Of a DNA stretch of 24,519 bases, positions 15,122 to 23,430 are shown piece after piece. The notes under the pieces were generated by a model, which did no database searches, was not told the origin of the DNA, and worked only from the letters and a program-made list of their open reading frames with translations. Origin of the DNA: an uncultured Acetatifactor sp. GTDB taxonomy: Bacteria > Bacillota > Clostridia > Lachnospirales > Lachnospiraceae. Each line of letters starts with the position of its first letter. The first letter of the stretch is position 1. Both the position numbers and the translations under genes were made by a program. The stretch covers positions 1-24,519 of the forward strand of contig CAJTKW010000061.1 of assembly GCA_910577035.1 (NCBI GenBank). Reading direction: 5' to 3'.

Positions 15122-16459
15122 ATGGATGACAGGCAGCTGGAGAAAAGAGAAGCGAGACGGAAGAGGAGGCTCAGAAACCAGGTGGTTTCTTATATCGTGG
15201 TAGTATTGTTTATCACGGCGCTGGCAGCAGGCGCGGTCTGGGGGGTAAGGCAGATGACAGCAGACAGGCGGGAGGAGAAAGGTTCCCAGGATGAAAGCCA
15301 GGCTGTACTGGACGATTTGCTGGGGTCGGAGCCGGAAATGACTCAGCCGCCTGCAGGAACGGATCCTGATTCAGAGCCGGAAACGGAGCCGGAGGTGATT
15401 TTAACCCCGGAGCAGGAGCTGGATGAGCTGGTAAACACAATGATTGATATGATGCCCATTGAGGATAAGGTAGCCGGACTGTTTATCGTGACACCGGAGT
15501 CCATAACCGGCGTGGGTACGGCGGTGAAAGCCGGGGAGGGCACAAAAAATGCGCTGACACAGTATGCTGTGGGCGGGATTGTTTATGCTGCAAAAAATAT
15601 TAAGTCGGAAGCGCAGTTCAAAGAAATGCTGGAAAACACCGGGCTGTATGCCTCTTATCCTCTATTCCTGGCAGTGGAAGAGGAGGGCGGAAAACGGTCG
15701 GTAGTGACGAATGCGGGGATCGGTACGAAGGTAGACTCCGCAAAATCCGTGGGGGCACAGGGAGATGCAAATGCCGCATATCAGGCAGGGGCTGCTTTGG
15801 GGGCAAATCTTGCCGGTGTGGGGATCAACCTGTGTTTCGGGCCGGTGGCGGATCCTGCTGTTCTGGACAATAGCTGGCTTGGGGAACGTTCATACGGGCA
15901 GGGAGGGGCGCTTACAGGCTCCATGGCAGGCTCAGCCATGCAGGGGCTGGAGAGCCAGAATGTAACCTCCTGCGTAAAATATTTTCCCGGTGCAGGAAGT
16001 ACGACGGAGAACCCGGAGAAAGGGCTGGCAGGCACTGACAGGACGGAGGAACAGTTTAGAAGCGAAGAGTTTACGGCATTTCAGGCGGTAATTGACGCCG
16101 GTGCCAATATGATTATGGTCAGCAGTGTGGCAGCCCCCGGACTTACGGGGAATAATGAACCCTGTGTCTTTTCCGGCAGGGTGGTTACGGATATTCTGCG
16201 GGGGGAGCTGGGATTTAACGGTGTGATTATCTCTGACTCGCTGGACATGGCGGCAATTTCGGATTATAATGGATCTGAGGAAGCGGCGATCATGGCGCTG
16301 AAAGCAGGCTGTGATATGCTTTACATGCCGGAGGACTTTGAAAAAGCGTACAATGGCGTTCTGCAGGCTGTGCAGGACGGCACGATCTCCGAGGAGCGCA
16401 TCAATGATGCCCTTCGGAGAATATACCGGATCAAGTACGCGGACAGAGTCGGGGAGTAA
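15122..16459 (+). CDS. Membrane-anchored GH3 / NagZ-like protein with altered catalytic dyad
   Basis: A 445-residue protein: basic N-terminus, one membrane helix (about 20-41), an acidic Pro/Glu linker (50-98) and a GH3 N-terminal barrel (about 100-440) outside the cell. NagZ-like blocks are present: AVEEEGGKR, NLCFGPVADPAVLDNSWLGERSYG in part, and the nucleophile Asp372 in IISDSLDM. But the usual KHFPGHGxT..DSH segment, which supplies the Asp-His acid/base dyad of beta-N-acetylhexosaminidases, reads KYFPGAGSTTENPEK here (from Lys286), so both histidines and the DSH are lost. It may be inactive, act as a carbohydrate-binding or sensing protein, or use another acid. It starts the gene group that includes HD-GYP, MATE and GH5; the next gene is 30 bp away. 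Confidence 0.85.
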   Translation: MDDRQLEKREARRKRRLRNQVVSYIVVVLFITALAAGAVWGVRQMTADRREEKGSQDESQAVLDDLLGSEPEMTQPPAGTDPDSEPETEPEVILTPEQELDELVNTMIDMMPIEDKVAGLFIVTPESITGVGTAVKAGEGTKNALTQYAVGGIVYAAKNIKSEAQFKEMLENTGLYASYPLFLAVEEEGGKRSVVTNAGIGTKVDSAKSVGAQGDANAAYQAGAALGANLAGVGINLCFGPVADPAVLDNSWLGERSYGQGGALTGSMAGSAMQGLESQNVTSCVKYFPGAGSTTENPEKGLAGTDRTEEQFRSEEFTAFQAVIDAGANMIMVSSVAAPGLTGNNEPCVFSGRVVTDILRGELGFNGVIISDSLDMAAISDYNGSEEAAIMALKAGCDMLYMPEDFEKAYNGVLQAVQDGTISEERINDALRRIYRIKYADRVGE

Positions 16460-16489
16460 TAGTCCGCTGAGAAGGGGGAAAATCCACGA

Positions 16490-17587
16490 TTGATAAGGCG
16501 AAAATACATAAGTACAAGACTGCTGGAAAGCGGTATGGTGATTGACCAGTCCATTATTGACGGTACCGGGCGGGTTCTGGTGGCGCGGAAGACGCCGCTG
16601 GATGCTTATATCATCGAGGGTCTTCGTAAACTGAACATAACCGGAGTCTATATCAGAGAGGGTGAAGAGGAAGAGCTGCCGCCGGGTATCGAGGCGTCGG
16701 CAGAGGCGCTTGAGACCATCCAGAAGCTCAAGAAGGTAGACCGGACAAAGATGCAGTTGTCGGAGAGCGTGAAGGCGCGGGTTGCCACAGGGATGCAGTT
16801 TATGTTTAACAATCCGGGAGCGGCCGGTTTCATGGACGCTGCAAATACTATTTCCGGTGACCTGATGAAGACCATTACCGAGAATGATGCCGTAGCGGTA
16901 AATATCGATGCCCTGAAGGTAAGCGATGAGTATACATTCAAGCACAGCGTTGATGTGGCTTCCATTGCCATGATTGTTGCGCGCCAGAGTGGAATGGCCG
17001 ATAAGGACGTACGGCAGATCGGAGTGGCCGGACTGCTTCATGATCTGGGAAAGTCGGAGATTCCCAATGAGATACTGAATAAGCCGGCACGTCTTACAGA
17101 CGAAGAATTTGAAGTGATGAAGTCCCACCCTCTCAGGGGCTATAATCTGTTGAAGGATAAGCCGGATATTGCGCCGGAGATTTTGATGGGAGTATTGCAG
17201 CATCATGAAAAGATGGGGGGAAACGGTTATCCGTTAGCGCTTCCGGCAGAGAAGATAAGCCCTTATGCAAGGATACTTGCGGTTGCGGACATCTATGATG
17301 CGCTTGTCACGGAGCGGCCTTATAAGAAGGGGTTTTCGCCCCGGGATGCGGTGGAAATGATTATGGCGATGACGGAAGACCTGGATGTGGGCATAATCAA
17401 GATGTTTTTAAAGAGCGTGATCCTGTATCCGGTGGATTCTGTTGTGAAGCTGAGCACCGGCGAGGCGGCCAAGGTGGTGGAAAATAATGTTGATTATCCC
17501 ACGAGGCCCAAGGTGGTAACGCTGATGGCGGGTAAAGTGATGGATCTGGCGGTGGATGTGAGCTGTGCCAGCGTCATTATCGAGTAA
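16490..17587 (+). CDS. HD-GYP domain protein (probable c-di-GMP phosphodiesterase)
   Basis: A 365-residue cytoplasmic protein. Residues 1-60 match the short N-terminal domain found before many Firmicute HD-GYP domains (STRLLESGMVIDQSIIDGTG). The HD-GYP domain lies at about 150-325, with HS at 152-153, the metal pair HD at 184-185 (LLHDLGKSEIP), the signature HHEKMGGNGYP (238-248) and AVADIYDALVTERPYK. The usual Asp in HHExxDG is Gly here, a tolerated position in some members. It should hydrolyse c-di-GMP, opposing the GGDEF protein at 10428-11471. The start is TTG at 16490, chosen because AAGGGGG lies 11 nt upstream and the N-terminal domain needs it; the next ATG would remove 15 residues. 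Confidence 0.9.
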   Translation: MIRRKYISTRLLESGMVIDQSIIDGTGRVLVARKTPLDAYIIEGLRKLNITGVYIREGEEEELPPGIEASAEALETIQKLKKVDRTKMQLSESVKARVATGMQFMFNNPGAAGFMDAANTISGDLMKTITENDAVAVNIDALKVSDEYTFKHSVDVASIAMIVARQSGMADKDVRQIGVAGLLHDLGKSEIPNEILNKPARLTDEEFEVMKSHPLRGYNLLKDKPDIAPEILMGVLQHHEKMGGNGYPLALPAEKISPYARILAVADIYDALVTERPYKKGFSPRDAVEMIMAMTEDLDVGIIKMFLKSVILYPVDSVVKLSTGEAAKVVENNVDYPTRPKVVTLMAGKVMDLAVDVSCASVIIE

Positions 17588-17605
17588 AGAAAAGAAAGCG
17601 GACGG

Positions 17606-17643
17606 ATCTCCCAGGCGGATGCAGAATACCTGGGAGATTATTT
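17606..17643 (+). terminator. Hairpin between HD-GYP and MATE genes
   Basis: ATCTCCCAGG (17606-17615) and CCTGGGAGAT (17629-17638) form a perfect 10-bp stem, followed by the short run TATTTG. The tail is weak, so partial termination or mRNA processing is more likely than a full stop; no new promoter is visible before the MATE gene. Confidence 0.5.
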
Positions 17644-17664
17644 GATGCAGGGTAGGAAGGGAAC

Positions 17665-19050
17665 ATGGAAAATAAAGATAAGATCAGATTATTTGAAGAA
17701 ACACCGATTCCTAGGGCGGTGGTGAAGCTGGCGGTGCCTACGGTGCTGGGCTGTCTCGTCACGGTGTTGTATAATCTTGCGGATACGTATTTTGTTGGTA
17801 TGCTCAACGATTCCGTGCAAAACGCTGCAGTCACTCTGGCGGCACCTGTCCTGCTGGCGTTTAATGCGGTGAACAACCTGTTCGGTGTCGGATCCTCCAG
17901 TATGATGAGCCGCGCCCTCGGTACAAAGGACTTTGAGACGGTATCCAGAAGTTCGGCTTTTGGATTCTACAGCGCGCTGATTTCCGGCGTCCTGTTTGCC
18001 CTTGCCTGTACGGTTTTGAAAGCGCCTCTTTTGGCGCTGCTGGGCACGGTACCGGAAAACATGCTTCAGACGAATGCTTATCTGTTCTGGACCGTTACCT
18101 GCGGTGCGGTTCCCGCTATTTTGAATGTGGTTCTGGGATACCTTGTCCGGGCAGAGGGCTCTGCACTCCATGCCAGCATCGGTACCATGAGCGGCTGCCT
18201 TCTCAACATTATACTGGATCCCGTGTTTATCCTGCCGTGGGGCCTCAATATGGGGGCGGCCGGCGCCGGATGTGCCACATTTCTTTCCAACTGTGCTGCC
18301 TGCCTGTATTTCCTGGTTCTGCTGTTCGTAAGGAGAGGGCGGACTTATGTCTGCATTCATCCGAAATATTTCTGCTTCCGCAAAGCAATTGTGGCGGGTG
18401 TCTGCGGTGTGGGGATTCCGGCTGCCATACAGAATCTTCTGAATGTAACGGGGATGACGGTTCTGAATAATTTCACGGCAGCTTTTTCCTCCGACGCGGT
18501 GGCGGCCATGGGCATAGCACAAAAGATCAATATGATTCCCATGTATGTGGCCATGGGTCTGTCTCAGGGGATTATGCCGTTAATCAGCTACAATTTCGCG
18601 GCCAAAAATTACGAACGTATGAAAAAGACCCTTGTGTTTGCCGCAAAGCTGACAGTAGGATTCCTGTCGGCCGCTTCGGTGGGCTACTATATCGGTGCGG
18701 AAGGCCTGATTACTATGTTTATGAAGAATGAGACTATCATTGGATACGGTTCCCGCTTCCTGAGGGGCATGTGTCTGGCTACTCCCTTCCTGGCCACGGA
18801 TTTTCTGGCGGTAGGTGTCTTCCAGGCCTGCGGAATGGGCAAGAAATCGCTGATTTTCGCCGTAATGCGTAAAATTATTCTGGAGATACCGGCACTGTAT
18901 ATATTAAATGCGTTATTCCCCTTGTATGGGCTTGCCTATGCCCAGACGGTAGCAGAGGTTACTCTGGCCATTGCCGCGGTGGCCGTACTGTTCAGGATGT
19001 TTGCCGGTCTGAAGCGGCAACAGAAGAAAGAGGAAAAGGCGAATGGGTAA
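17665..19050 (+). CDS. MATE-family multidrug/toxin efflux transporter
   Basis: A 461-residue inner-membrane protein with about 12 hydrophobic helices in two similar halves, each beginning with the MATE pattern. The first half starts IPRAVVKLAVPTVLGCLVT and continues LADTYFVGML; the second starts AGVCGVGIPAAIQNLLN. It carries GVGSSSMMSRALG and QGIMPLISYNFAAKNYER, both conserved in the NorM/DinF group. It is expected to exchange H+ or Na+ for cationic drugs or metabolites; the substrate cannot be told. AGGAAGGGA lies before the ATG. The last bases overlap the start of the GH5 gene by 8 nt, indicating translational coupling. Confidence 0.94.
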   Translation: MENKDKIRLFEETPIPRAVVKLAVPTVLGCLVTVLYNLADTYFVGMLNDSVQNAAVTLAAPVLLAFNAVNNLFGVGSSSMMSRALGTKDFETVSRSSAFGFYSALISGVLFALACTVLKAPLLALLGTVPENMLQTNAYLFWTVTCGAVPAILNVVLGYLVRAEGSALHASIGTMSGCLLNIILDPVFILPWGLNMGAAGAGCATFLSNCAACLYFLVLLFVRRGRTYVCIHPKYFCFRKAIVAGVCGVGIPAAIQNLLNVTGMTVLNNFTAAFSSDAVAAMGIAQKINMIPMYVAMGLSQGIMPLISYNFAAKNYERMKKTLVFAAKLTVGFLSAASVGYYIGAEGLITMFMKNETIIGYGSRFLRGMCLATPFLATDFLAVGVFQACGMGKKSLIFAVMRKIILEIPALYILNALFPLYGLAYAQTVAEVTLAIAAVAVLFRMFAGLKRQQKKEEKANG

Positions 19051-21001
19051 AAAGAAGAGTGTCATTCTTGTAGTAACGGTGCTTCTGGTGATAGCTGCCG
19101 CCGCTGCCGCGCTGTTGCTTTTGGGGCAGGGCCGGGGACAGGACCGGGAGCAGGCCGCAGGTATTTCATCGGAGAAGGATTCGGGTGCGGAGGAAGCCTC
19201 CGGGGCCGGGCAGGCCGGGGAAGGCAGTTCAGAGCCGGGGAGCAAAGGGCCGGACAAGGCTGGGGACAATGAGGCCGGTCAGGCTGGCGGAAGCGGTAAG
19301 GAGAAAGCTTCCGGGACGGGGCAGCAGGGGAAGCCGGAGCAGGGAAAAGAGAAATCGGACCAGGAGCAGGAAGCCCCCGGGGCGGAAGCAAGGCCGGACC
19401 AGGAGCAGGAAGCCTCCGGGGCGGAAGCAAGGCCGGACCAGGAGCAGGAAGCCTCCGGGGCGGAAGTTAAGCCGGCCGGAGGGGTTTCGGATTATGGCGC
19501 GCTGCAGGTCATCGGAAGCAGCCTGTGCGACAGCCGGGGGAATCCGGTGCAGCTTAAGGGTGTCAGCACCCATGGACTTGCCTGGTTTCCGGAATATGTG
19601 AATGAGGAGCTTTTTCGGGAGCTGCGTGAAGAATGGAAGGCCAATGTAGTCCGGCTGGCCATGTATACCGGAGAATCCGGCGGCTACTGTACGGGGGGCG
19701 ACCGGGAACGGCTCAGGCAGTTAATCAGGGACGGCGTAAAATATGCCTCGGACCAGGATATGTACGTGATTATTGACTGGCATATCTTATCCGACGGAGA
19801 TCCGAATACTTATAAGGAAGATGCTGAGAACTTTTTCCGGGAAATGTCTGCGGAATTTGCGGATCAGGATAATGTCCTTTATGAAATCTGTAACGAGCCG
19901 AACGGCGGAACAAGCTGGAACCGGATCAAGGAGTATGCGGGGGAAATAATCCCGGTAATACGGGAGAATGACGAGGATGCGGTGATCCTGGTGGGCACAC
20001 CCAACTGGAGCCAGTATGTGGAGCAGGCTGCGGCGGATCCGGTCACGGATTGGGATAACATCATGTATACGCTGCATTTTTATGCTGCTACCCACAAGGA
20101 GTCTCTTCGGCAGGCAATGACAGCCGCGTTGGATGGGGGTCTGCCGATATTCGTGTCGGAGTACAGCATATGTGACGCCAGTGGAAACGGGGGAATAGAC
20201 GAGGCCCAGGCTGAGGCCTGGGTGGAGACGATGGACAGATACGGGGTCAGCTATGTGGCCTGGAATCTGTCAAATAAGAACGAGACTTCCTCCCTTTTCA
20301 GTGCGTCCTGCACCAAGACCAGCGGGTTTACCGGGGACGAACTGAGCAGCACGGGGAAATGGCTTTGTGGCATACTGGCAGGGGGCCGGGACGCAGGGGC
20401 GGCTGACCAGGAAAGCCGGGGGGACCGCGATCAGGAAAGCCAGGGCCGGATCCGGGAAGACCGGAATCAGGGAGACAGCGGAAGGGAAGGCCGGGATCGG
20501 GAAAATGACGGCCGGATCGATTCCGGTGTGGGACAGATGTTCCGGGATAATCAGGGACAGGGTAATCAAAGCCAAAGGGATCCGAACCGGGGAAACCAGG
20601 ATCAGGAGAGCCAGGCCCGGGAGAGCGCCGGACAGACAGGTACAGAGCAGCCTGATCGGGAACAGACAGGTTCCGGCCAGGCCGGAGGCGTGACGGCTAC
20701 AGCCGGTGAAGGCCTGGCTGCGGAGGTTACGCTGGTCAACAGCTGGGAATCCAACGGCAGCTTTTTCTACCAGTTAGAAGTGACGGTGGAGAATATATCC
20801 GGCGCCGCTATCGAGGGCTGGAGCGTAGATGTGACGTTTCACGGGACGCCGGAGCTTTCGGATTCCTGGAATGGCGTTTATACAGCAGAAGGCAATATTC
20901 TGCATATTTCTTCCGTGGACTACAACGGTAAGCTGGATAGCGGCGCAAGTGCCGAAAATATCGGTTTCATAGTGAGTGGAGGGGCGGACCTTTTACCGTA
21001 A
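19043..21001 (+). CDS. GH5 endoglucanase (cellulase) with N-terminal anchor and CBM2-like domain
   Basis: A 652-residue extracellular enzyme. Residues 5-28 are a signal or anchor helix, 30-148 a charged low-complexity linker containing three 13-residue repeats, and 149-447 a GH5 (GH5_2-like) domain with LKGVSTHGLAW, the acid/base Glu285 in YEICNEPNG, HFYA and the nucleophile Glu373 in IFVSEYS. A second Gly/Gln/Asp-rich linker (448-553) leads to a C-terminal beta domain (about 555-652) with the CBM2 pattern GWSVDVTF, WNG and YNGKLDSGASA. It should cut beta-1,4-glucan and bind cellulose. The start overlaps the MATE stop, with AGAGGAAAAGG upstream. The 3' end overlaps the convergent zinc-ribbon gene by 9 bp. 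If the helix is not cleaved the enzyme stays on the membrane, with the linker reaching through the wall. Confidence 0.92.
   Translation: MGKKKSVILVVTVLLVIAAAAAALLLLGQGRGQDREQAAGISSEKDSGAEEASGAGQAGEGSSEPGSKGPDKAGDNEAGQAGGSGKEKASGTGQQGKPEQGKEKSDQEQEAPGAEARPDQEQEASGAEARPDQEQEASGAEVKPAGGVSDYGALQVIGSSLCDSRGNPVQLKGVSTHGLAWFPEYVNEELFRELREEWKANVVRLAMYTGESGGYCTGGDRERLRQLIRDGVKYASDQDMYVIIDWHILSDGDPNTYKEDAENFFREMSAEFADQDNVLYEICNEPNGGTSWNRIKEYAGEIIPVIRENDEDAVILVGTPNWSQYVEQAAADPVTDWDNIMYTLHFYAATHKESLRQAMTAALDGGLPIFVSEYSICDASGNGGIDEAQAEAWVETMDRYGVSYVAWNLSNKNETSSLFSASCTKTSGFTGDELSSTGKWLCGILAGGRDAGAADQESRGDRDQESQGRIREDRNQGDSGREGRDRENDGRIDSGVGQMFRDNQGQGNQSQRDPNRGNQDQESQARESAGQTGTEQPDREQTGSGQAGGVTATAGEGLAAEVTLVNSWESNGSFFYQLEVTVENISGAAIEGWSVDVTFHGTPELSDSWNGVYTAEGNILHISSVDYNGKLDSGASAENIGFIVSGGADLLP
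19358..19474 (+). repeat. Three tandem 39-bp repeats in the GH5 linker
   Basis: Units at 19358-19396, 19397-19435 and 19436-19474 differ at only a few bases and encode DQEQEAPGAEARP, DQEQEASGAEARP and DQEQEASGAEVKP. The unit length (39 bp, 13 residues) equals that of the repeats in the DG-repeat protein at 5863-6018, though the sequences are unrelated. Confidence 0.93.
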
Positions 21002-22552
21002 GGAGCGGATAAACCAGCGCAGTCCGGTAACTGTCATGATAAACAGAAACAGGGAAATTGCGGCAAATACCCGGAGGTTGGCAGCGGCATCTGCAGTATG
21101 CTGTGCCTGCAGGGCGATAAGCTTTTCCTGCTGTGCCTGCAGGAAGGCCTTGCCGTCCTTTTGACGCAGCGCTTCGGTTTTCTGAAGATTCAAGTCCTCG
21201 GCTGTTGCCGTGAGTTCCCCCAGCCGGGACTCTTCCCCGGCGATCAGACTGTCATAGGAGGAGGGAAGGGTATCCATGTCTATGCCCAGATCCGCCAGGC
21301 ATTCCGAGTGCCTGGCAATATAGGCAGCGGCGATTTCTTCCAGAGTCGCTTCGTTTCCCGGCAGTTCATACCGGACACCGCCGAAATAATCATCGTCCGG
21401 TACATATTGCGCCATGCCATATCGGTTAAGGCCCGGGGCTATGGTATTCATAAATTTCTCGTAAGCCCTGTAATAGGCAGCTTCATCTACCAGGGCATTC
21501 CAGTCAATATCCAGATCCCGGGCGGACAGATTGCAGTCCGTCCAGACCGCATGCTCCGAATAGGAACGCTCGTCGGCAGAACTCCAGAAGGCATCGTAAT
21601 CCTGAGGGGTCCAGTCGGGAACCACCATATTCCCAGGATCGGGATTTCCGCCGCAGGCTTTCACAAAAACGGCGTCATCCAGAATATAGCCTGGTATGCC
21701 GAAGAGGGTGTTCAGCATATCCGTGCCTGTGACATACAGGTGGTTATTCAGGAGAAGATGGTCGCTCAAAACAGCAGTATAATAGCTGACGTAAAAGCGC
21801 TGGGGGTCGTATAAAACATCGTTGAATCTTTTGGAATCGTTGTAGCCGTCATAAAGCCATAGATCCTCCCGGATCCCGGGGGCTGCGTTGTATGCCATGG
21901 AATAGGCATAATACGGGCGGAGCCAGCTGTCGGCCAGGCTGTCCTGGCGAAAGGCCGCCAGGAGATCGCTGATATACTGCCAGTATGCGGAGGAAAAGGG
22001 TTCCGTTGCAAACAGGGCGCTGTAGTTGAAATCCCCATGTCCGGTCAGGGTGCTTAGGATTTCTTCCTGGCGCAGGTCCCGGTAGCGGACAACGGAAGAG
22101 AGAGATTCCCGGATTTCCCTGGAATTGTCTGCCAGAAGATTCTCCAGATCCGAGAGTCTGCCTGCAGAATTTTCTGCCTTGGCGATATTTTCTTCCAGTG
22201 CGGTAAAGGCGGCTGCCTGATAAGGATTACGCCAGTCCTGCCAGGCCCTGAAGGTGAGCCAGCCGCTGGCGGCAAAGCTGCCTGCGAAAATGAGAAACAG
22301 GAGCAGGCGGGCAAGGGACCGGCGGACACGTTTTCCCCTGAAGGCTATCGAATTGTCGGGGGCAGGTGCCGCTTCCGTGCCGGCTGCCGGAGAATGTGCA
22401 TTCGGTGCAGGCATTTCCGTGCCGGCTGCCGGAGAATGAGTATCCGGTGCAGGTGTTTCCGTATCGGTCACCGGGGCCTGTACCGGCATACCGCAATATC
22501 TGCAAAAGAGAGCAGTTTCCGATAATTCTTTTCCACAATTACGACAGACCAT
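20993..22552 (-). CDS. Zinc-ribbon membrane protein of unknown function
   Basis: A 519-residue protein. The N-terminus is a zinc ribbon (MVCRNCGKEL then FCRYCGMP; Cys 3, 6, 17 and 20). It is followed by a Pro/Ala/Thr linker with two near-identical 14-residue repeats (31-44 and 45-58), a membrane helix (about 81-101), a long soluble region with coiled coil (about 120-160), a tryptophan/tyrosine-rich middle and a second coiled coil (about 440-490), and a C-terminal helix near 493-513. The middle region is not a family I recognise. The ribbon would be cytoplasmic and the large central domain outside the cell. The frame is open further upstream, but ATG at 22552 has GGAGGTG before it and the ribbon starts there. 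Its stop overlaps the GH5 stop in convergent orientation. Confidence 0.8.
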   Translation of the reverse strand: MVCRNCGKELSETALFCRYCGMPVQAPVTDTETPAPDTHSPAAGTEMPAPNAHSPAAGTEAAPAPDNSIAFRGKRVRRSLARLLLFLIFAGSFAASGWLTFRAWQDWRNPYQAAAFTALEENIAKAENSAGRLSDLENLLADNSREIRESLSSVVRYRDLRQEEILSTLTGHGDFNYSALFATEPFSSAYWQYISDLLAAFRQDSLADSWLRPYYAYSMAYNAAPGIREDLWLYDGYNDSKRFNDVLYDPQRFYVSYYTAVLSDHLLLNNHLYVTGTDMLNTLFGIPGYILDDAVFVKACGGNPDPGNMVVPDWTPQDYDAFWSSADERSYSEHAVWTDCNLSARDLDIDWNALVDEAAYYRAYEKFMNTIAPGLNRYGMAQYVPDDDYFGGVRYELPGNEATLEEIAAAYIARHSECLADLGIDMDTLPSSYDSLIAGEESRLGELTATAEDLNLQKTEALRQKDGKAFLQAQQEKLIALQAQHTADAAANLRVFAAISLFLFIMTVTGLRWFIRSLR

Positions 22553-22663
22553 AAAGACACCTCCAATCCCGTGTTCCAACAAAAACAGTGGAGGCCGGAT
22601 CCCGACTGTGGTATTGTGAATGCACCACAATGAAACAGGATTGACACCACCACTATTATAAAT

Positions 22664-22692
22664 AGCATAACATCACTTTACGGCTGTTGCAA
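22664..22692 (-). promoter_or_regulatory. Probable promoter of the zinc-ribbon gene
   Basis: Minus strand TTGCAA (22687-22692), 17-bp spacer, TATGCT (22664-22669), leaving a leader of about 105 nt to the ATG at 22552. No terminator was found between the ABC permease stop (22711) and this promoter. Confidence 0.5.
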
Positions 22693-22710
22693 GCAGATTT
22701 TTCGGTAACT

Positions 22711-23430
22711 TTATAGTCCTTTTAGGATCCATTTTTTGGAGGTTCCGGATAATAGTATTAATGCAGCTATAATGAAAAGTCCAAATCCGATAGCCGGATC
22801 TGTAAATTCTGCTGCCGGCACAGATATTCCCTGACTAAAATATTTTTCAACATGGCCATATAACGAATTCGAGGCATCAAATACCGCAAAATATTTACAG
22901 ACACCACCGAATGATACAATGACGATGGAGCCAATCCAATATACAATACTTATTCCAAGTGACATTAACAGACTTTTAAAGATCAGGGAAATTGCCCCAA
23001 CCACAATAAAATATTGAAATACTACCACGGTATATAGCAAAAGACATGGCAGGAAATATTGGAACGAACCAAATAGTGCACCGATAATTAGCAGTCCTCC
23101 GGCAATACATATAATCTCTTCAATAAGCAGTACTGTTACTTTCATCAAATAGTATTTAAAAATATTAATTTTGAAATATGAGTAAAAAATAGTATTCCTA
23201 TCCTTATAATCCTTATTGAAAAAATAGGATGTTACAAAACCGAAAAGCAGAAAACCGAATTGCGTAAAAACCGTATAAGTACTGAACATATAATAATCAT
23301 ACCTGATAGCCGTTATATGCTCCAAGCTAAAAGGAAGCGCCCATCCCATCACAAAGGCTGCTGTCGTCACCGTTATAAGATATATCATTGTTTTATTGTG
23401 TATGCTTCTTTTAAATTCCAGATAAATCAC
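22711..23430 (-). CDS. ABC transporter permease (ABC-2-type, six helices)
   Basis: A 239-residue integral membrane protein with about six hydrophobic segments (near 15-35, 50-72, 90-118, 122-150, 155-180 and 213-232). The layout MIYLEFKRSIHNK, then a helix pair, resembles ABC-2 permeases of bacitracin- or lantibiotic-type exporters, but no specific subfamily is certain. The start is GTG at 23428-23430, 5 nt after GGAGGT, and overlaps the TGA of the ATPase gene (GTGA), so the two are translationally coupled. The sequence is visibly richer in A and T (many AAA, ATA, TTT codons) than all genes to its left, which suggests acquisition from another source. The substrate is unknown. Confidence 0.78.
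   Translation of the reverse strand: MIYLEFKRSIHNKTMIYLITVTTAAFVMGWALPFSLEHITAIRYDYYMFSTYTVFTQFGFLLFGFVTSYFFNKDYKDRNTIFYSYFKINIFKYYLMKVTVLLIEEIICIAGGLLIIGALFGSFQYFLPCLLLYTVVVFQYFIVVGAISLIFKSLLMSLGISIVYWIGSIVIVSFGGVCKYFAVFDASNSLYGHVEKYFSQGISVPAAEFTDPAIGFGLFIIAALILLSGTSKKWILKGL

Noticed and set aside
14875..15129. An 84-codon plus-strand frame between lysC and the GH3-like gene.
   Set aside because: Its ATG lies upstream of the -35 of the consensus promoter, it has no ribosome site, it runs through the hairpin and its composition does not look like a protein.
19358..19474. Regular repeats considered as a CRISPR array.
   Set aside because: The units are directly adjacent with no spacers and lie in frame within the cellulase linker. 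The same holds for 5863-6018.
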